Program-made: the position numbers and the translations under genes
In this document: piece after piece, positions 1 through 9,212 of the stretch
How the letters are laid out: every line of letters begins with the position of its first letter
Position numbering within the stretch: the first letter of the stretch is position 1
Source: Clostridium_AD sp050717515
GTDB lineage: Bacteria; Bacillota; Clostridia; Clostridiales; Clostridiaceae
Assembly (NCBI RefSeq): GCF_050717515.1
Contig: NZ_JBOITL010000019.1
Span: 62,001 to 126,000 of the forward strand
DNA length: 64,000 nt
Direction of reading: 5' to 3'
The notes under the pieces: generated by a model
The model's input: the letters and a program-made list of their open reading frames with translations, nothing else
The model's database searches: none
Told to the model about the DNA's origin: nothing

Positions 1-1
1 G

Positions 2-46
2 AAAAAGAGTAGTATAAGCAACAAAGATTTATTTGAAATTAAATAA
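2..46 (+). CDS. C-terminal end of upstream gene, probably trmD
   Basis: The frame starting at base 2 is open for 14 codons (reads KKSSISNKDLFEIK) and stops with TAA at 44-46. In Firmicutes the gene just before rplS is usually trmD, tRNA (guanine-N1)-methyltransferase, so this is likely its last few residues. The fragment carries no diagnostic motif, so the assignment rests on gene order alone. The other frames close as quickly, so the reading frame is itself uncertain. Confidence 0.35.
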   Translation, partial: KKSSISNKDLFEIK

Positions 47-84
47 ATAATATCATATATATAAGCATAAAAAATATTTTTATG

Positions 85-113
85 TTGATATATATATATA
101 TATATGATAAAAT
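85..113 (+). promoter_or_regulatory. Vegetative promoter of rplS
   Basis: TTGATA (85-90) and TAAAAT (108-113) are separated by exactly 17 nt, close to the sigma-A consensus. The spacer is almost pure alternating AT (88-105). Transcription would start near 120 and leave a leader of about 75 nt before rplS. Confidence 0.6.
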
Positions 114-189
114 GTAGCTTGTGCTAGTACGGGCGGTCCTCTGTCTTATTATAATGAGTATGAACGTCACAATAAAATTTTAGGAGGGA
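114..189 (+). promoter_or_regulatory. Possible structured leader of rplS (L19)
   Basis: Between the promoter and the rplS ribosome binding site lies a stretch that is much more GC-rich in its centre (about 129-143) than its surroundings. TTGTG (119-123) can pair with CACAA (168-172) to close a domain. L19 leaders that regulate rplS are known in low-GC Firmicutes. I cannot match this one to a model by eye, so the call is tentative. Confidence 0.3.
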
Positions 190-195
190 ATGCAC

Positions 196-543
196 ATGTT
201 AGAAATTATAAGAGCAATAGAAGCAGAACAAATTAGAACAGACTTACCAAACTTTAGTGCGGGTGATACTGTTAAGGTTCACATCAAAATTAGTGAAGGT
301 AACAAAGAAAGAATTCAAGTATTTGAAGGAACTGTTCTTAAAAGACAAAACGGCGGTTTAAGAGAAACTTTCACAGTAAGAAGAGTTGCATCTGGTGTTG
401 GTGTTGAAAAAACATTCCCAGTAAACGCTCCAGTTATTGAGAAAATTGAAATCGTAAGATTAGGTAAAGTTAGAAGAGCTAAACTATTCTACTTAAGAGA
501 TAGAGTTGGTAAGGCTGCAAAAGTTAAAGAAAGAATGAGATAA
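196..543 (+). CDS. rplS: 50S ribosomal protein L19
   Basis: This is a 115-residue protein with the normal length and sequence of L19. It has the start MLEIIRAIEAEQ, the central FEGTVLKRQNGGLRETFTVRR block and the basic C-terminus with KVRRAKLFYLRDR. L19 sits at the 30S-50S interface of the large subunit. An in-frame ATG at 190 abuts the Shine-Dalgarno AGGAGGG (182-188); the ATG at 196 has proper spacing and is taken as the start. It appears to have its own promoter at 85-113 and is followed by a strong terminator, so it can be made separately from the upstream trmD region. Confidence 0.97.
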   Translation: MLEIIRAIEAEQIRTDLPNFSAGDTVKVHIKISEGNKERIQVFEGTVLKRQNGGLRETFTVRRVASGVGVEKTFPVNAPVIEKIEIVRLGKVRRAKLFYLRDRVGKAAKVKERMR

Positions 544-548
544 AATTG

Positions 549-575
549 GGGGCTGCAGAGTCCCTTTTTATTTTT
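549..575 (+). terminator. Intrinsic terminator after rplS
   Basis: GGGGCT (549-554) pairs with AGTCCC (559-564) around a GCAG loop and is followed at once by TTTTTATTTTT. Confidence 0.85.
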
Positions 576-645
576 AAGCAACTTTAAGGAGGAAAAGCCT
601 TTATAAGGCTTTATCCTTTAATAGTATGGAAAGGATTTGATAAGC

Positions 646-1497
646 ATGAGTATGACCATAAATTGGTTTCCAGGTCATATGGCGAAGACAAGAAGACAAA
701 TTCAAGAGAGTTTAAAACTTGTTGATGCTGTAATAGAAATTAGAGATGCAAGAATAGTTAAATCAAGTGCCAATCCACAAATTGATGAGATTTGTAAAGA
801 TAAGCCTAGAGTCATTTTATTAAACAAAAGTGATTTAGCTGAAGATAAAGTAACTAAAGAATGGATTAAAAATCTTACAACTGATACTGTAAAACCATTG
901 GCTGTAAATAGTATTACAGGTGAAGGGCTGAAAAGTATAAAGCCTATTCTTGATGAATTATTAAAAGAAAAACAAGATAGACAGAGAAAAAAAGGATTAG
1001 TTAATATAGTTACTAGAGTTATGGTGGTTGGTATACCTAATGTTGGTAAATCTTCTTTTATAAATAAGCTGGCCAAAAACAATATTGCTAAAACTGGGGA
1101 TAGACCAGGGGTTACTAAAAGTAAGCAATGGATAAAAACTAGCTTAGGCATAGAATTAATGGATACTCCAGGAGTATTATGGCCTAGGTTTGAAGATGAA
1201 GAAGTTGGACTTAATTTGGCATTTACAGGGGCTATAAAAGATGAAATTATGGATATTGAGGAATTAGCCCTTAGATTAGTAGAAAGGCTTCAGACTAATA
1301 ATGCACAAAGATTAATGGAAAGATATAAACTTTCAGAAATCATGGAGAATCCACTAGATAATATGGATAATATAGGTAAAAAAAGAGGGGCTGTAATTTC
1401 TGGGGGCAACATTGACTATAATAGAGTAGCGGTTATGCTTTTAGATGAATTTAGAGGCGGGAAATTAGGTGCTATATCTCTAGAAAGAGTAAAATAA
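646..1497 (+). CDS. rbgA: Ribosome biogenesis GTPase RbgA (YlqF)
   Basis: RbgA is a circularly permuted GTPase needed for late assembly of the 50S subunit. The permuted order is visible: G4 NKSD near residue 60 comes before G1 GIPNVGKSS near 129-137 and G3 DTPG near 172. The N-terminal INWFPGHMAK segment is characteristic of the family. About 283 residues is the usual length. TTG at 637 and ATGs at 646 and 652 are possible starts; GGAAAGGA (629-635) best fits the ATG at 646. It lies between rplS and rnhB as in Bacillus, which fits a ribosome-assembly role. Confidence 0.95.
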   Translation: MSMTINWFPGHMAKTRRQIQESLKLVDAVIEIRDARIVKSSANPQIDEICKDKPRVILLNKSDLAEDKVTKEWIKNLTTDTVKPLAVNSITGEGLKSIKPILDELLKEKQDRQRKKGLVNIVTRVMVVGIPNVGKSSFINKLAKNNIAKTGDRPGVTKSKQWIKTSLGIELMDTPGVLWPRFEDEEVGLNLAFTGAIKDEIMDIEELALRLVERLQTNNAQRLMERYKLSEIMENPLDNMDNIGKKRGAVISGGNIDYNRVAVMLLDEFRGGKLGAISLERVK

Positions 1498-1544
1498 GTT
1501 TAAAATATTTATATAAGGATAATCATTTTAAATTTATTAGATAC

Positions 1545-1622
1545 ACAACTTTCTGTTTAAAAGTAGATTGCAAGTATTAATTGTTTTCTACTTGTGAAAA
1601 TAACGGAAGGTTGTCTTTTTTT
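1545..1622 (+). terminator. Nested hairpin with U-tract between rbgA and rnhB
   Basis: An outer 13-bp stem (1545-1557 with 1602-1614, containing G-U pairs) encloses an inner stem AAGTAGA/TCTACTT (1561-1567 with 1587-1593). It is followed by C and about seven T. This is a long two-storey intrinsic terminator ending about 47 nt before rnhB, so it could end rbgA transcription or attenuate rnhB. Confidence 0.7.
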
Positions 1623-1668
1623 AAATGATTAAATGTAACAATTTAGTAAAGTCTAAGGAGAAAATATA

Positions 1669-2493
1669 ATGGAGTTTAATACTGATTTTTCAAACATGAG
1701 CTATAAGGAAATATGTAATTATGTGCTAAAAATTGAAAACGATATCAAAGATGTCAATAGAGCAAGTATAATAAAAATGCTTCTGCAAGACGGTAGGAAA
1801 ACTGTTCAAAAACTAGGTGATAAAATGTATAAAAGTATTGAGTTAAAAGAAAAGGAAATTCAGAGAATAAAAAAAATGTACGAATTTGATAAAAGCTTTG
1901 GAAATTATAAATACATTGCTGGCGTTGATGAAGTAGGACGAGGTCCTTTAGCTGGCCCCATAGTAGCAGCGGCTGTAATATTAGATTTATCAGCAAGTGA
2001 GGAGAGAAATCTAATCCTAAGAGCCAACGATTCTAAAAAATTATCAATAGCTTGCAGAAAAGAACTATCTTATATTATTAAAGAAAAAGCTCTAGCCTAT
2101 AAAATCATTGCTATTGACAATAACTTAATTGATGAAAAGGGTATTGGCGTTTGTAATAATCAAGTATTTTTAGAATGCTGTGAGAAAATTTCTATTGTGC
2201 CGGATTTAGTTTTATCTGACGGATATAAAATAAAAAGCTTTTCGAAACTAAATGAGGGTGTAATAAAAGGTGATACTAAAAGTATAAGTATAGCTTGTGC
2301 TTCTATAATTGCAAAAGTATATAGAGACGAACTGATGTTAAAGTACCATGAGGAGTACCCAAATTATGGGTTTGAAAGAAATGTTGGATACGGTACGCAG
2401 GAGCATGTACTTGCAATAAAAAAACATGGAATTACGCCAATACACAGAAAAAGTTTTTTAAGAAACATACTAGAAAATAACAATAATAATTAA
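1669..2493 (+). CDS. rnhB: Ribonuclease HII
   Basis: RNase HII cleaves RNA in RNA-DNA hybrids and removes single ribonucleotides from DNA. The signature YIAGVDEVGRGPLAGP carries the first two acidic catalytic residues (D87, E88). The remaining acids are in SDGYKI and KGDTKSISIACASIIAKV. The protein has about 80 residues before the catalytic core, an N-terminal extension often seen in Firmicute RnhB. The ATG at 1669 follows AAGGAG. It lies just downstream of a nested terminator-like hairpin. Confidence 0.96.
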   Translation: MEFNTDFSNMSYKEICNYVLKIENDIKDVNRASIIKMLLQDGRKTVQKLGDKMYKSIELKEKEIQRIKKMYEFDKSFGNYKYIAGVDEVGRGPLAGPIVAAAVILDLSASEERNLILRANDSKKLSIACRKELSYIIKEKALAYKIIAIDNNLIDEKGIGVCNNQVFLECCEKISIVPDLVLSDGYKIKSFSKLNEGVIKGDTKSISIACASIIAKVYRDELMLKYHEEYPNYGFERNVGYGTQEHVLAIKKHGITPIHRKSFLRNILENNNNN

Positions 2494-2503
2494 CAAAAAA
2501 TTT

Positions 2504-2546
2504 ACAAATGTACTTTGAAATTGCAAAAGTGCGTTTGTTTTTTTTT
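2504..2546. terminator. Bidirectional terminator between convergent rnhB and yraN
   Basis: A 13-bp stem with G-U pairs (2504-2516 with 2526-2538) is followed on the + strand by eight T, and preceded by a run of six A at about 2495-2500 that would serve the minus-strand gene. Confidence 0.75.
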
Positions 2547-2557
2547 GGTTGTTTTGT

Positions 2558-2932
2558 CTAAAATCCTACTTGAAAAGCATCCTGGATATGATTAACTGAA
2601 AAATTATTATTTTCATGGTTTAGTAGGACTTCCATAACATCAAATCTGAAATTATAGTTAATAATATTTTTTCTTAAAATATATACCTGGGCTGTTTTAT
2701 GAATTTTACATTGCTTTGAAAAAGTGACTGATTCAGCGGGCAAACCAAAATTAGCTGCATACCTAGTTTTGACTTCTATAAAGCAAATGTAGCCATTATT
2801 TGTGGCTATCAGGTCTATTTCGCCACATTTGCATCTGAAATTTTTTTCTAAAATCCTATATCCTAAGTTTTTTAAGTGAATTTCTGATATATTTTCACCA
2901 AGTGATCCAATATCTTTATTGAAAGCCTTCAT
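2558..2932 (-). CDS. yraN: YraN family (UPF0102) endonuclease-fold protein
   Basis: This is a protein of about 124 residues of the UPF0102/YraN family, which has a restriction-endonuclease-like fold. The signature residues are present: GEIDLIA followed by FIEVKTRYA. The cellular role is poorly defined; linkage to rnhB and comM suggests DNA processing. On the minus strand the ATG at 2932 is preceded by GGAAGGGTG at good spacing and is preferred over an ATG nine codons upstream. In relatives this gene usually reads in the same direction as rnhB and comM; here it is reversed. Confidence 0.88.
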   Translation of the reverse strand: MKAFNKDIGSLGENISEIHLKNLGYRILEKNFRCKCGEIDLIATNNGYICFIEVKTRYAANFGLPAESVTFSKQCKIHKTAQVYILRKNIINYNFRFDVMEVLLNHENNNFSVNHIQDAFQVGF

Positions 2933-3159
2933 GAATAAAACACCCTTCCATAAGTTCATTAATTTATATGCATTTAATATTAAATTTAAAAAAATAAAAT
3001 CTTAATTAATAAGTTTAATGTACATTTTTTTAATTTACATATTACTAATTATGTACATAAAATCAAAAGTTAATGTAAATTTAATTTAATATTAAGTTTA
3101 CTGAATTTTATTTTGTCAATAATTATGTAATGACAAATAATAAAGGTAAGGGTGATAAT

Positions 3160-4683
3160 ATGGAAATACAAATTATGTCTGCTGCATTTACAGGAATTAA
3201 AGGGGTTATAGTTACAGTTGAAATTGACATTACTCGCGGACTCCCTGCTCTAAATATTGTGGGTCTCGCAGATACTTCAGTTAAAGAATCAAAAGAACGA
3301 GTACGCTCTGCAATACTAAACTCGGGCTTTGATTTCCCGGTAAGCAGAATAACTATAAATTTAGCACCAGCGGACCTCAAAAAAGAAGGTTCTCTATTTG
3401 ATTTACCAATAGCTATAGGTATACTGCTAGCAACTAAACAAATAATAGTTAATGATATTAATGAGTATCTTTTTATAGGGGAATTATCACTATCTGGTGA
3501 ACTTAAAAAAGTAAGAGGTTCATTACCGGTGGTTATGGAGGGGATAGAAAACAAAATTGAAAAATTTATAGTTCCGACGAATAATGCAATGGAATGTAGT
3601 CTTGTGAAAACTGCAAAGATATTTCCACTAGATAATTTAAAGCAAGTAGTGGATTTTTTAAATTATAAGGATTTAATGCCTTATAAGCAGTGTGCGGATG
3701 TAGAAATATTAATCAATGAAGAGTTAGATTATGAGGATGTTATGGGGCAAGAAAGTTCAAAACGTGCAATTGAAGTAGCGGCGGCTGGGGGGCATAATTT
3801 GCTTATGTATGGCCCGCCAGGTTCTGGAAAATCAATGATGGCTAAGAGAATTCCCACTATATTACCACCCTTAAGTCAGGAGGAATCATTAGAGGTTACT
3901 AAAATTTATAGTGTTTCTGGAAAACTTGAGGGTAATGGGGGAATCATTCTGCAAAGACCTTTTAGAAACCCACATCATACCATATCGCAAATTGCTTTTG
4001 TTGGTGGTGGAAATAAAATAATACCTGGAGAAATCTCTTTAGCCCATAAAGGGGTATTGTTTTTAGATGAAATATTAGAGTTTAAAAAAAATGTAATAGA
4101 GATATTAAGGCAGCCACTGGAGGAGAGAAAAATAAATATTTCCCGGCATAACGGAACTGTTGAATATCCATCAAATTTTATGCTTGTAAGTGCTTTAAAT
4201 CCATGCCCCTGTGGATACTATGGCTCTTATGAAAAGCAATGTAGCTGTAGTGATTATGAAAGACGAAGGTATTTGAGTAAACTCAGTGGACCCTTACTAG
4301 ACCGCATTGATATTTTTACAGCAGTGAATCTTCTGCCTTACAATAAAATAGCGAGTGTAGAAAGTAGCGAAAAATCTGTGGATATTAAAAAAAGAGTAGA
4401 AGCGGCAAGAAAAATCCAGGAAAAAAGATTCAGGGAAGATATAATTCATTGTAATGCAGAAATGAGTCAAAAGCTAATTAAAAAGTACTGCCATTTAGAT
4501 AATAGTGTTAGTAAAATCATGGAACTCATGTATGATAAATTCAATCTAAGTTCAAGGGCTTATTCTAGGATTCTTAAGGTGGCTAGGACTATTGCAGATT
4601 TAGATAGCAGTAATAATATTTTAGATATACATATCATTGAAGCTATGCAATACAGAAAATTTATAGATGAAAGAATAATTTAA
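3160..4683 (+). CDS. comM: YifB/ComM family Mg-chelatase-like AAA+ ATPase
   Basis: ComM is a AAA+ helicase-like ATPase linked to branch migration in natural transformation; in non-competent bacteria its role is less clear. The order is an N-terminal ChlI-like S5 domain (EIQIMSAAFTGIKGVIVTVEVDI-like), Walker A GPPGSGKS near residue 218, Walker B VLFLDE near 296, a cysteine cluster around NPCPCGYYG and a C-terminal Mg-chelatase domain. GGGTGAT just upstream supports the ATG at 3160 rather than the one at 3130, giving 507 residues. It heads a comM-dprA-topA unit with short gaps. Confidence 0.94.
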   Translation: MEIQIMSAAFTGIKGVIVTVEIDITRGLPALNIVGLADTSVKESKERVRSAILNSGFDFPVSRITINLAPADLKKEGSLFDLPIAIGILLATKQIIVNDINEYLFIGELSLSGELKKVRGSLPVVMEGIENKIEKFIVPTNNAMECSLVKTAKIFPLDNLKQVVDFLNYKDLMPYKQCADVEILINEELDYEDVMGQESSKRAIEVAAAGGHNLLMYGPPGSGKSMMAKRIPTILPPLSQEESLEVTKIYSVSGKLEGNGGIILQRPFRNPHHTISQIAFVGGGNKIIPGEISLAHKGVLFLDEILEFKKNVIEILRQPLEERKINISRHNGTVEYPSNFMLVSALNPCPCGYYGSYEKQCSCSDYERRRYLSKLSGPLLDRIDIFTAVNLLPYNKIASVESSEKSVDIKKRVEAARKIQEKRFREDIIHCNAEMSQKLIKKYCHLDNSVSKIMELMYDKFNLSSRAYSRILKVARTIADLDSSNNILDIHIIEAMQYRKFIDERII

Positions 4684-4706
4684 CGTACTGGAGGTATAGT
4701 GATATA

Positions 4707-5789
<1,083 letters not shown>

Positions 5790-5824
5790 GTAAAAAGATA
5801 TAATACATTGATGGAGGGGATAAG

Positions 5825-7924
5825 ATGGGACAAAAACTTGTTATAGTTGAGTCACCAGCAAAAGCTAAAACTATAAAAAAATATTTAGGTAGTAATTATG
5901 TAGTTGAAGCGTCCATGGGACATGTTAGAGATTTGCCAAAGAGTCAATTGGGGGTTGATATAGAAAATAATTATCAGCCTAAATATATAACTATTCGTGG
6001 TAAAGGTGAACTACTTGATAAATTAAGAAAAGAAGCAAAAAAAAGCGACAAAATTTACTTGGCCACTGACCCTGATAGAGAAGGTGAAGCTATAGCTTGG
6101 CATCTAGCAAAAGCTTTGAAAATAGATGACAAAGAAAAATGCAGGATAGAATTTAATGAGATAACAAAGACGGCTGTTAAAAATGCCATAAAAACTCCAA
6201 GAGTAATAAATGCAACGCTTGTAGATGCTCAACAAGCAAGACGTATACTTGATAGATTAGTTGGATATGAAATTAGTCCTATACTTTGGAGAAAAGTTAA
6301 ATGGGGACTTAGCGCGGGGCGTGTTCAATCAGTTACACTTAAAATAATCTGTGATAGACAAAAAGAAATAGAAAAATTCATCACTAAAGAGTATTGGAGT
6401 ATAGAATGTCAGCTCTGTAAAGATGGAGATAAACAGAAATTAAATGTTAAATTAACTTCTAAGGGTGGAGAAAAAATCGAAATAAATTCTAAAGAAGAAA
6501 GTGAAATCATTATTAATTCACTTAATGAAAAAGAGTTTATTGTAAGCAAGATAAAAAGAATGTCTAAAAGTAAAAATCCACTACCACCATTCACAACAAG
6601 TACCCTTCAGCAGGATGCATACAGAAAACTTAATTTTGCAACTAAAAGAACTATGTCTATTGCGCAAGAATTATATGAAGGCATGGAGATAGAAGGACAT
6701 GGGACAGTAGGACTAATTACATATATGAGAACTGATTCCACTAGAATATCTGAAGAAGCCCAAATAAATGCAAAAGACTTTATTTGTAGTAAGTATGGGG
6801 AGCAATACTATCCGGGTACTCCTAGAATATTTAAGAGTAAAAAGAATATACAAGATGCTCATGAAGCTATTAGACCTTCTTATGTTGAAATAACGCCAGA
6901 AATAGCGAAGAAAACTCTAAAAGCTCCACAATATAAGCTGTATACAATGATTTGGAATAGATATGTATCAAGTCAAATGGCATCATGTTTACTTGACACT
7001 ATTTCTATAGATATTATCAATGGAGAATATATGCTTAAGGCATCAGGATCTAAAGTAGCATTTGATGGATTTAGAAAAATATATGATGAAGAGTTGGATG
7101 AAGAAGAAAATAATTTGAAAATTTCAGAATTGAATGAAGAAGATATTCTACAAAGTGAAAAAACTGAAGGTAAACAGCATTTTACGCAACCTCCTGCAAA
7201 ATATTCGGAAGCATCTCTAGTGAAAGCATTAGAAGAAAATGGTATAGGCAGACCGAGTACTTATGCACCAATTATTACAACACTCCTAAACAGGAGATAT
7301 GTAGAAAAAGATAAAAAAATATTGGAAGTAACAGAACTGGGTCATATAGTAAATAACATTGTAAGTGAATATTTCAAACAAATAGTGGATATCGAGTTTA
7401 CAGCACAAATGGAAAATAATTTAGATATTATAGAAGAAGGACAAGAAAAATGGGAAAATGTAGTTAATGAATTTTTCACACCATTAAAAAAGGATATTGA
7501 AATTGCAGAAAAAGAGATAGCTAAAATTACCATTGAAGATGAGGTTACAGAAGTAGAATGCGATAAATGCGGTAAGTTCATGGTAATAAAACATGGGAGA
7601 TTTGGTGATTTCTTGGCATGTCCTGGATATCCAGAGTGTAAAAATACAAAAGCAATTACTAAAGAATTAGAAGTTCCTTGTCCTAAATGTGGAGGGAAAA
7701 TTTTAGAAAGAAGAAGTAAGAAGGGCACTAAGTTTTACGGATGTAGCAATTACCCAGAATGTGATTTCGTAAGTTGGTTTGAGCCTACTGACATAAAATG
7801 CCCAGAGTGTAATGAATATATGCTAAAAAGATATAGTAAAACTAAAGGCGAATATATGGAATGTTCTAATAAAGAATGTAAACATAAGGAGTACAAAGTA
7901 GAGGAAATTACTGAAGAAAAGTAA
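5825..7924 (+). CDS. topA: DNA topoisomerase I (type IA)
   Basis: Topoisomerase I relaxes negative supercoils through a 5'-phosphotyrosine intermediate. The N-terminal Toprim domain shows VIVESPAKAKTIKKYLG and DPDREGEAIAWHL. The catalytic tyrosine is in YMRTDSTR near residue 300. The C-terminus holds three cysteine-rich zinc ribbons starting near residue 578 (CDKCGKF, CPKCGGK, CPECNEY). At 699 residues it is full length. It sits after dprA and before codY, the standard Firmicute order. Confidence 0.97.
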   Translation: MGQKLVIVESPAKAKTIKKYLGSNYVVEASMGHVRDLPKSQLGVDIENNYQPKYITIRGKGELLDKLRKEAKKSDKIYLATDPDREGEAIAWHLAKALKIDDKEKCRIEFNEITKTAVKNAIKTPRVINATLVDAQQARRILDRLVGYEISPILWRKVKWGLSAGRVQSVTLKIICDRQKEIEKFITKEYWSIECQLCKDGDKQKLNVKLTSKGGEKIEINSKEESEIIINSLNEKEFIVSKIKRMSKSKNPLPPFTTSTLQQDAYRKLNFATKRTMSIAQELYEGMEIEGHGTVGLITYMRTDSTRISEEAQINAKDFICSKYGEQYYPGTPRIFKSKKNIQDAHEAIRPSYVEITPEIAKKTLKAPQYKLYTMIWNRYVSSQMASCLLDTISIDIINGEYMLKASGSKVAFDGFRKIYDEELDEEENNLKISELNEEDILQSEKTEGKQHFTQPPAKYSEASLVKALEENGIGRPSTYAPIITTLLNRRYVEKDKKILEVTELGHIVNNIVSEYFKQIVDIEFTAQMENNLDIIEEGQEKWENVVNEFFTPLKKDIEIAEKEIAKITIEDEVTEVECDKCGKFMVIKHGRFGDFLACPGYPECKNTKAITKELEVPCPKCGGKILERRSKKGTKFYGCSNYPECDFVSWFEPTDIKCPECNEYMLKRYSKTKGEYMECSNKECKHKEYKVEEITEEK

Positions 7925-8004
7925 AATAAAGACACAATTCCTGTAATTATTTAACCAATTCACTGAAATTCATAAATATTATGTCGAAAATCATGAAAAC
8001 ACTG

Positions 8005-8033
8005 TTGATATAGCATGAATATTGTGATATTAT
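8005..8033 (+). promoter_or_regulatory. Promoter of codY
   Basis: TTGATA (8005-8010), a 17-nt spacer and TATTAT (8028-8033). A leader of about 130 nt follows. Within it, 8066-8080 resembles the CodY box AATTTTCWGAAAATT at 11 of 15 positions, which would fit autoregulation but is a weak match in such AT-rich DNA. Confidence 0.55.
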
Positions 8034-8173
8034 TAAATAGAGAAGGAACGATTCTAAAAATTTTAAATATTTTGAATTTTATCTATTCTGAAGTGGTTTA
8101 TGAATAAAGTTGCTTTATGAGTTGGGTTAAATAATATAGGTTGTGTTTTATAACATAAACGAGGAGGAATATT

Positions 8174-8944
8174 GTGTCGCTATTAGCTAAAACAAGAATG
8201 TTAAATAAAATATTGCAAAAATCAGGAACAGAGCCTGTAGTTTTTGATGATATTTGTAATTTGTTAAGTGATGTATTGCAGTGTAGTGTATATATTATTA
8301 GCAGAAAAGGAAAAATACTAGGTTATGATTTATCAAGCGGGTTTGAATGTGATATTATGAAAGATGATATTATAAAAAATATGAGATTCCCAGAACATTA
8401 TAATAATAGTTTGCTTAATATTAATGAAACAAAGGCTAATCTTACTAACAAAGATACTTGCGTATTTGAAGATAGTAAATGTACAATAAAAAATAAAATA
8501 ACTACTATTGTACCAATAAATGGGAATAGAGAAAGACTAGGAACTCTTTTACTTGCAAGATTTGATAAAGATTTTACAGATGATGATCTAGTTTTAGTTG
8601 AGTATAGTGCTACTATAGTTGGACTTGAAATTTTGAGAGCTAAAAATGATTTGATAGAAGAAGAAGCAAGAAAGAAAGCTGTAGTACAGCTTGCTATTGG
8701 AACCTTATCTTATTCAGAACTTGAAGCTGTGCAACATATTTTCAATGAATTAGATGGTATGGAAGGGTTACTCGTAGCATCTAGAATAGCGGACAAAGTT
8801 GGAATAACAAGATCTGTTATAGTCAATGCACTTAGAAAATTTGAAAGTGCGGGAGTGATAGAATCAAGATCACTTGGAATGAAGGGGACTCATATTAAAA
8901 TTTTAAATGAGAAACTAATGGATGAACTAAAAAAAATAAAATAA
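8174..8944 (+). CDS. codY: GTP-sensing global regulator CodY
   Basis: CodY represses stationary-phase and amino-acid genes when branched-chain amino acids and GTP are plentiful. The protein has an N-terminal GAF-type ligand domain (MSLLAKTRMLNKILQKSG onward) and a C-terminal winged helix with ASRIADKVGITRSVIVNALRKFESAGVIESRS, which is highly conserved. The 256 residues match the family. Start is GTG at 8174 behind GAGGAGGAAT. It has its own promoter and a strong terminator, so it is probably monocistronic. Confidence 0.97.
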   Translation: MSLLAKTRMLNKILQKSGTEPVVFDDICNLLSDVLQCSVYIISRKGKILGYDLSSGFECDIMKDDIIKNMRFPEHYNNSLLNINETKANLTNKDTCVFEDSKCTIKNKITTIVPINGNRERLGTLLLARFDKDFTDDDLVLVEYSATIVGLEILRAKNDLIEEEARKKAVVQLAIGTLSYSELEAVQHIFNELDGMEGLLVASRIADKVGITRSVIVNALRKFESAGVIESRSLGMKGTHIKILNEKLMDELKKIK

Positions 8945-8985
8945 ATTGAGTCAGGGCAATTATGCTCTGACTCAATTTATTTTCG
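8945..8985 (+). terminator. Intrinsic terminator after codY
   Basis: A 13-bp stem (8945-8957 with 8964-8976, one G-U pair) has a 6-nt loop and is followed by a T-rich stretch. Confidence 0.85.
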
Positions 8986-9077
8986 TTTTTAAGTATAAAT
9001 ATGTATTAAATGAACATTAGGATAAATGTATTATTTTTAATGCTATTAAAAGTTTTTAGTTTTATTGAAAATTTTTA

Positions 9078-9106
9078 TTGAATACATATTTAGCATGTGA
9101 TACAAT
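9078..9106 (+). promoter_or_regulatory. Promoter of rpsB-tsf
   Basis: TTGAAT (9078-9083), 17-nt spacer, TACAAT (9101-9106). The predicted start near 9113 leaves a leader of about 100 nt that contains two AGG-rich segments (GGAGG at 9184 and at about 9199). The second one serves rpsB; the leader may hold an S2 autoregulatory structure, which I could not define. Confidence 0.55.
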
Positions 9107-9212
9107 AAGTTCGTGAGAAAATACACACATTGCTTGATTATGGAAGGGTGCCAATATTTGGTCTTCAATAAGATGATTGTAATGGAGGTAAAAACCAAGG
9201 AGGTTACTATTA

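Noticed and set aside
702..1151. A long reverse-strand frame inside rbgA
   Set aside because: It is the mirror of a strongly conserved gene, has no ribosome binding site and no recognisable motif. The same applies to reverse frames inside rpsB, comM, uppS, frr and topA.
8990..9212. A tRNA or T-box in the larger intergenic regions (8990-9212, 41955-42295, 14013-14379, 44264-44453)
   Set aside because: No cloverleaf arms, CCA end, specifier loop or T-box sequence (TGGNACCGCG-like) was seen.
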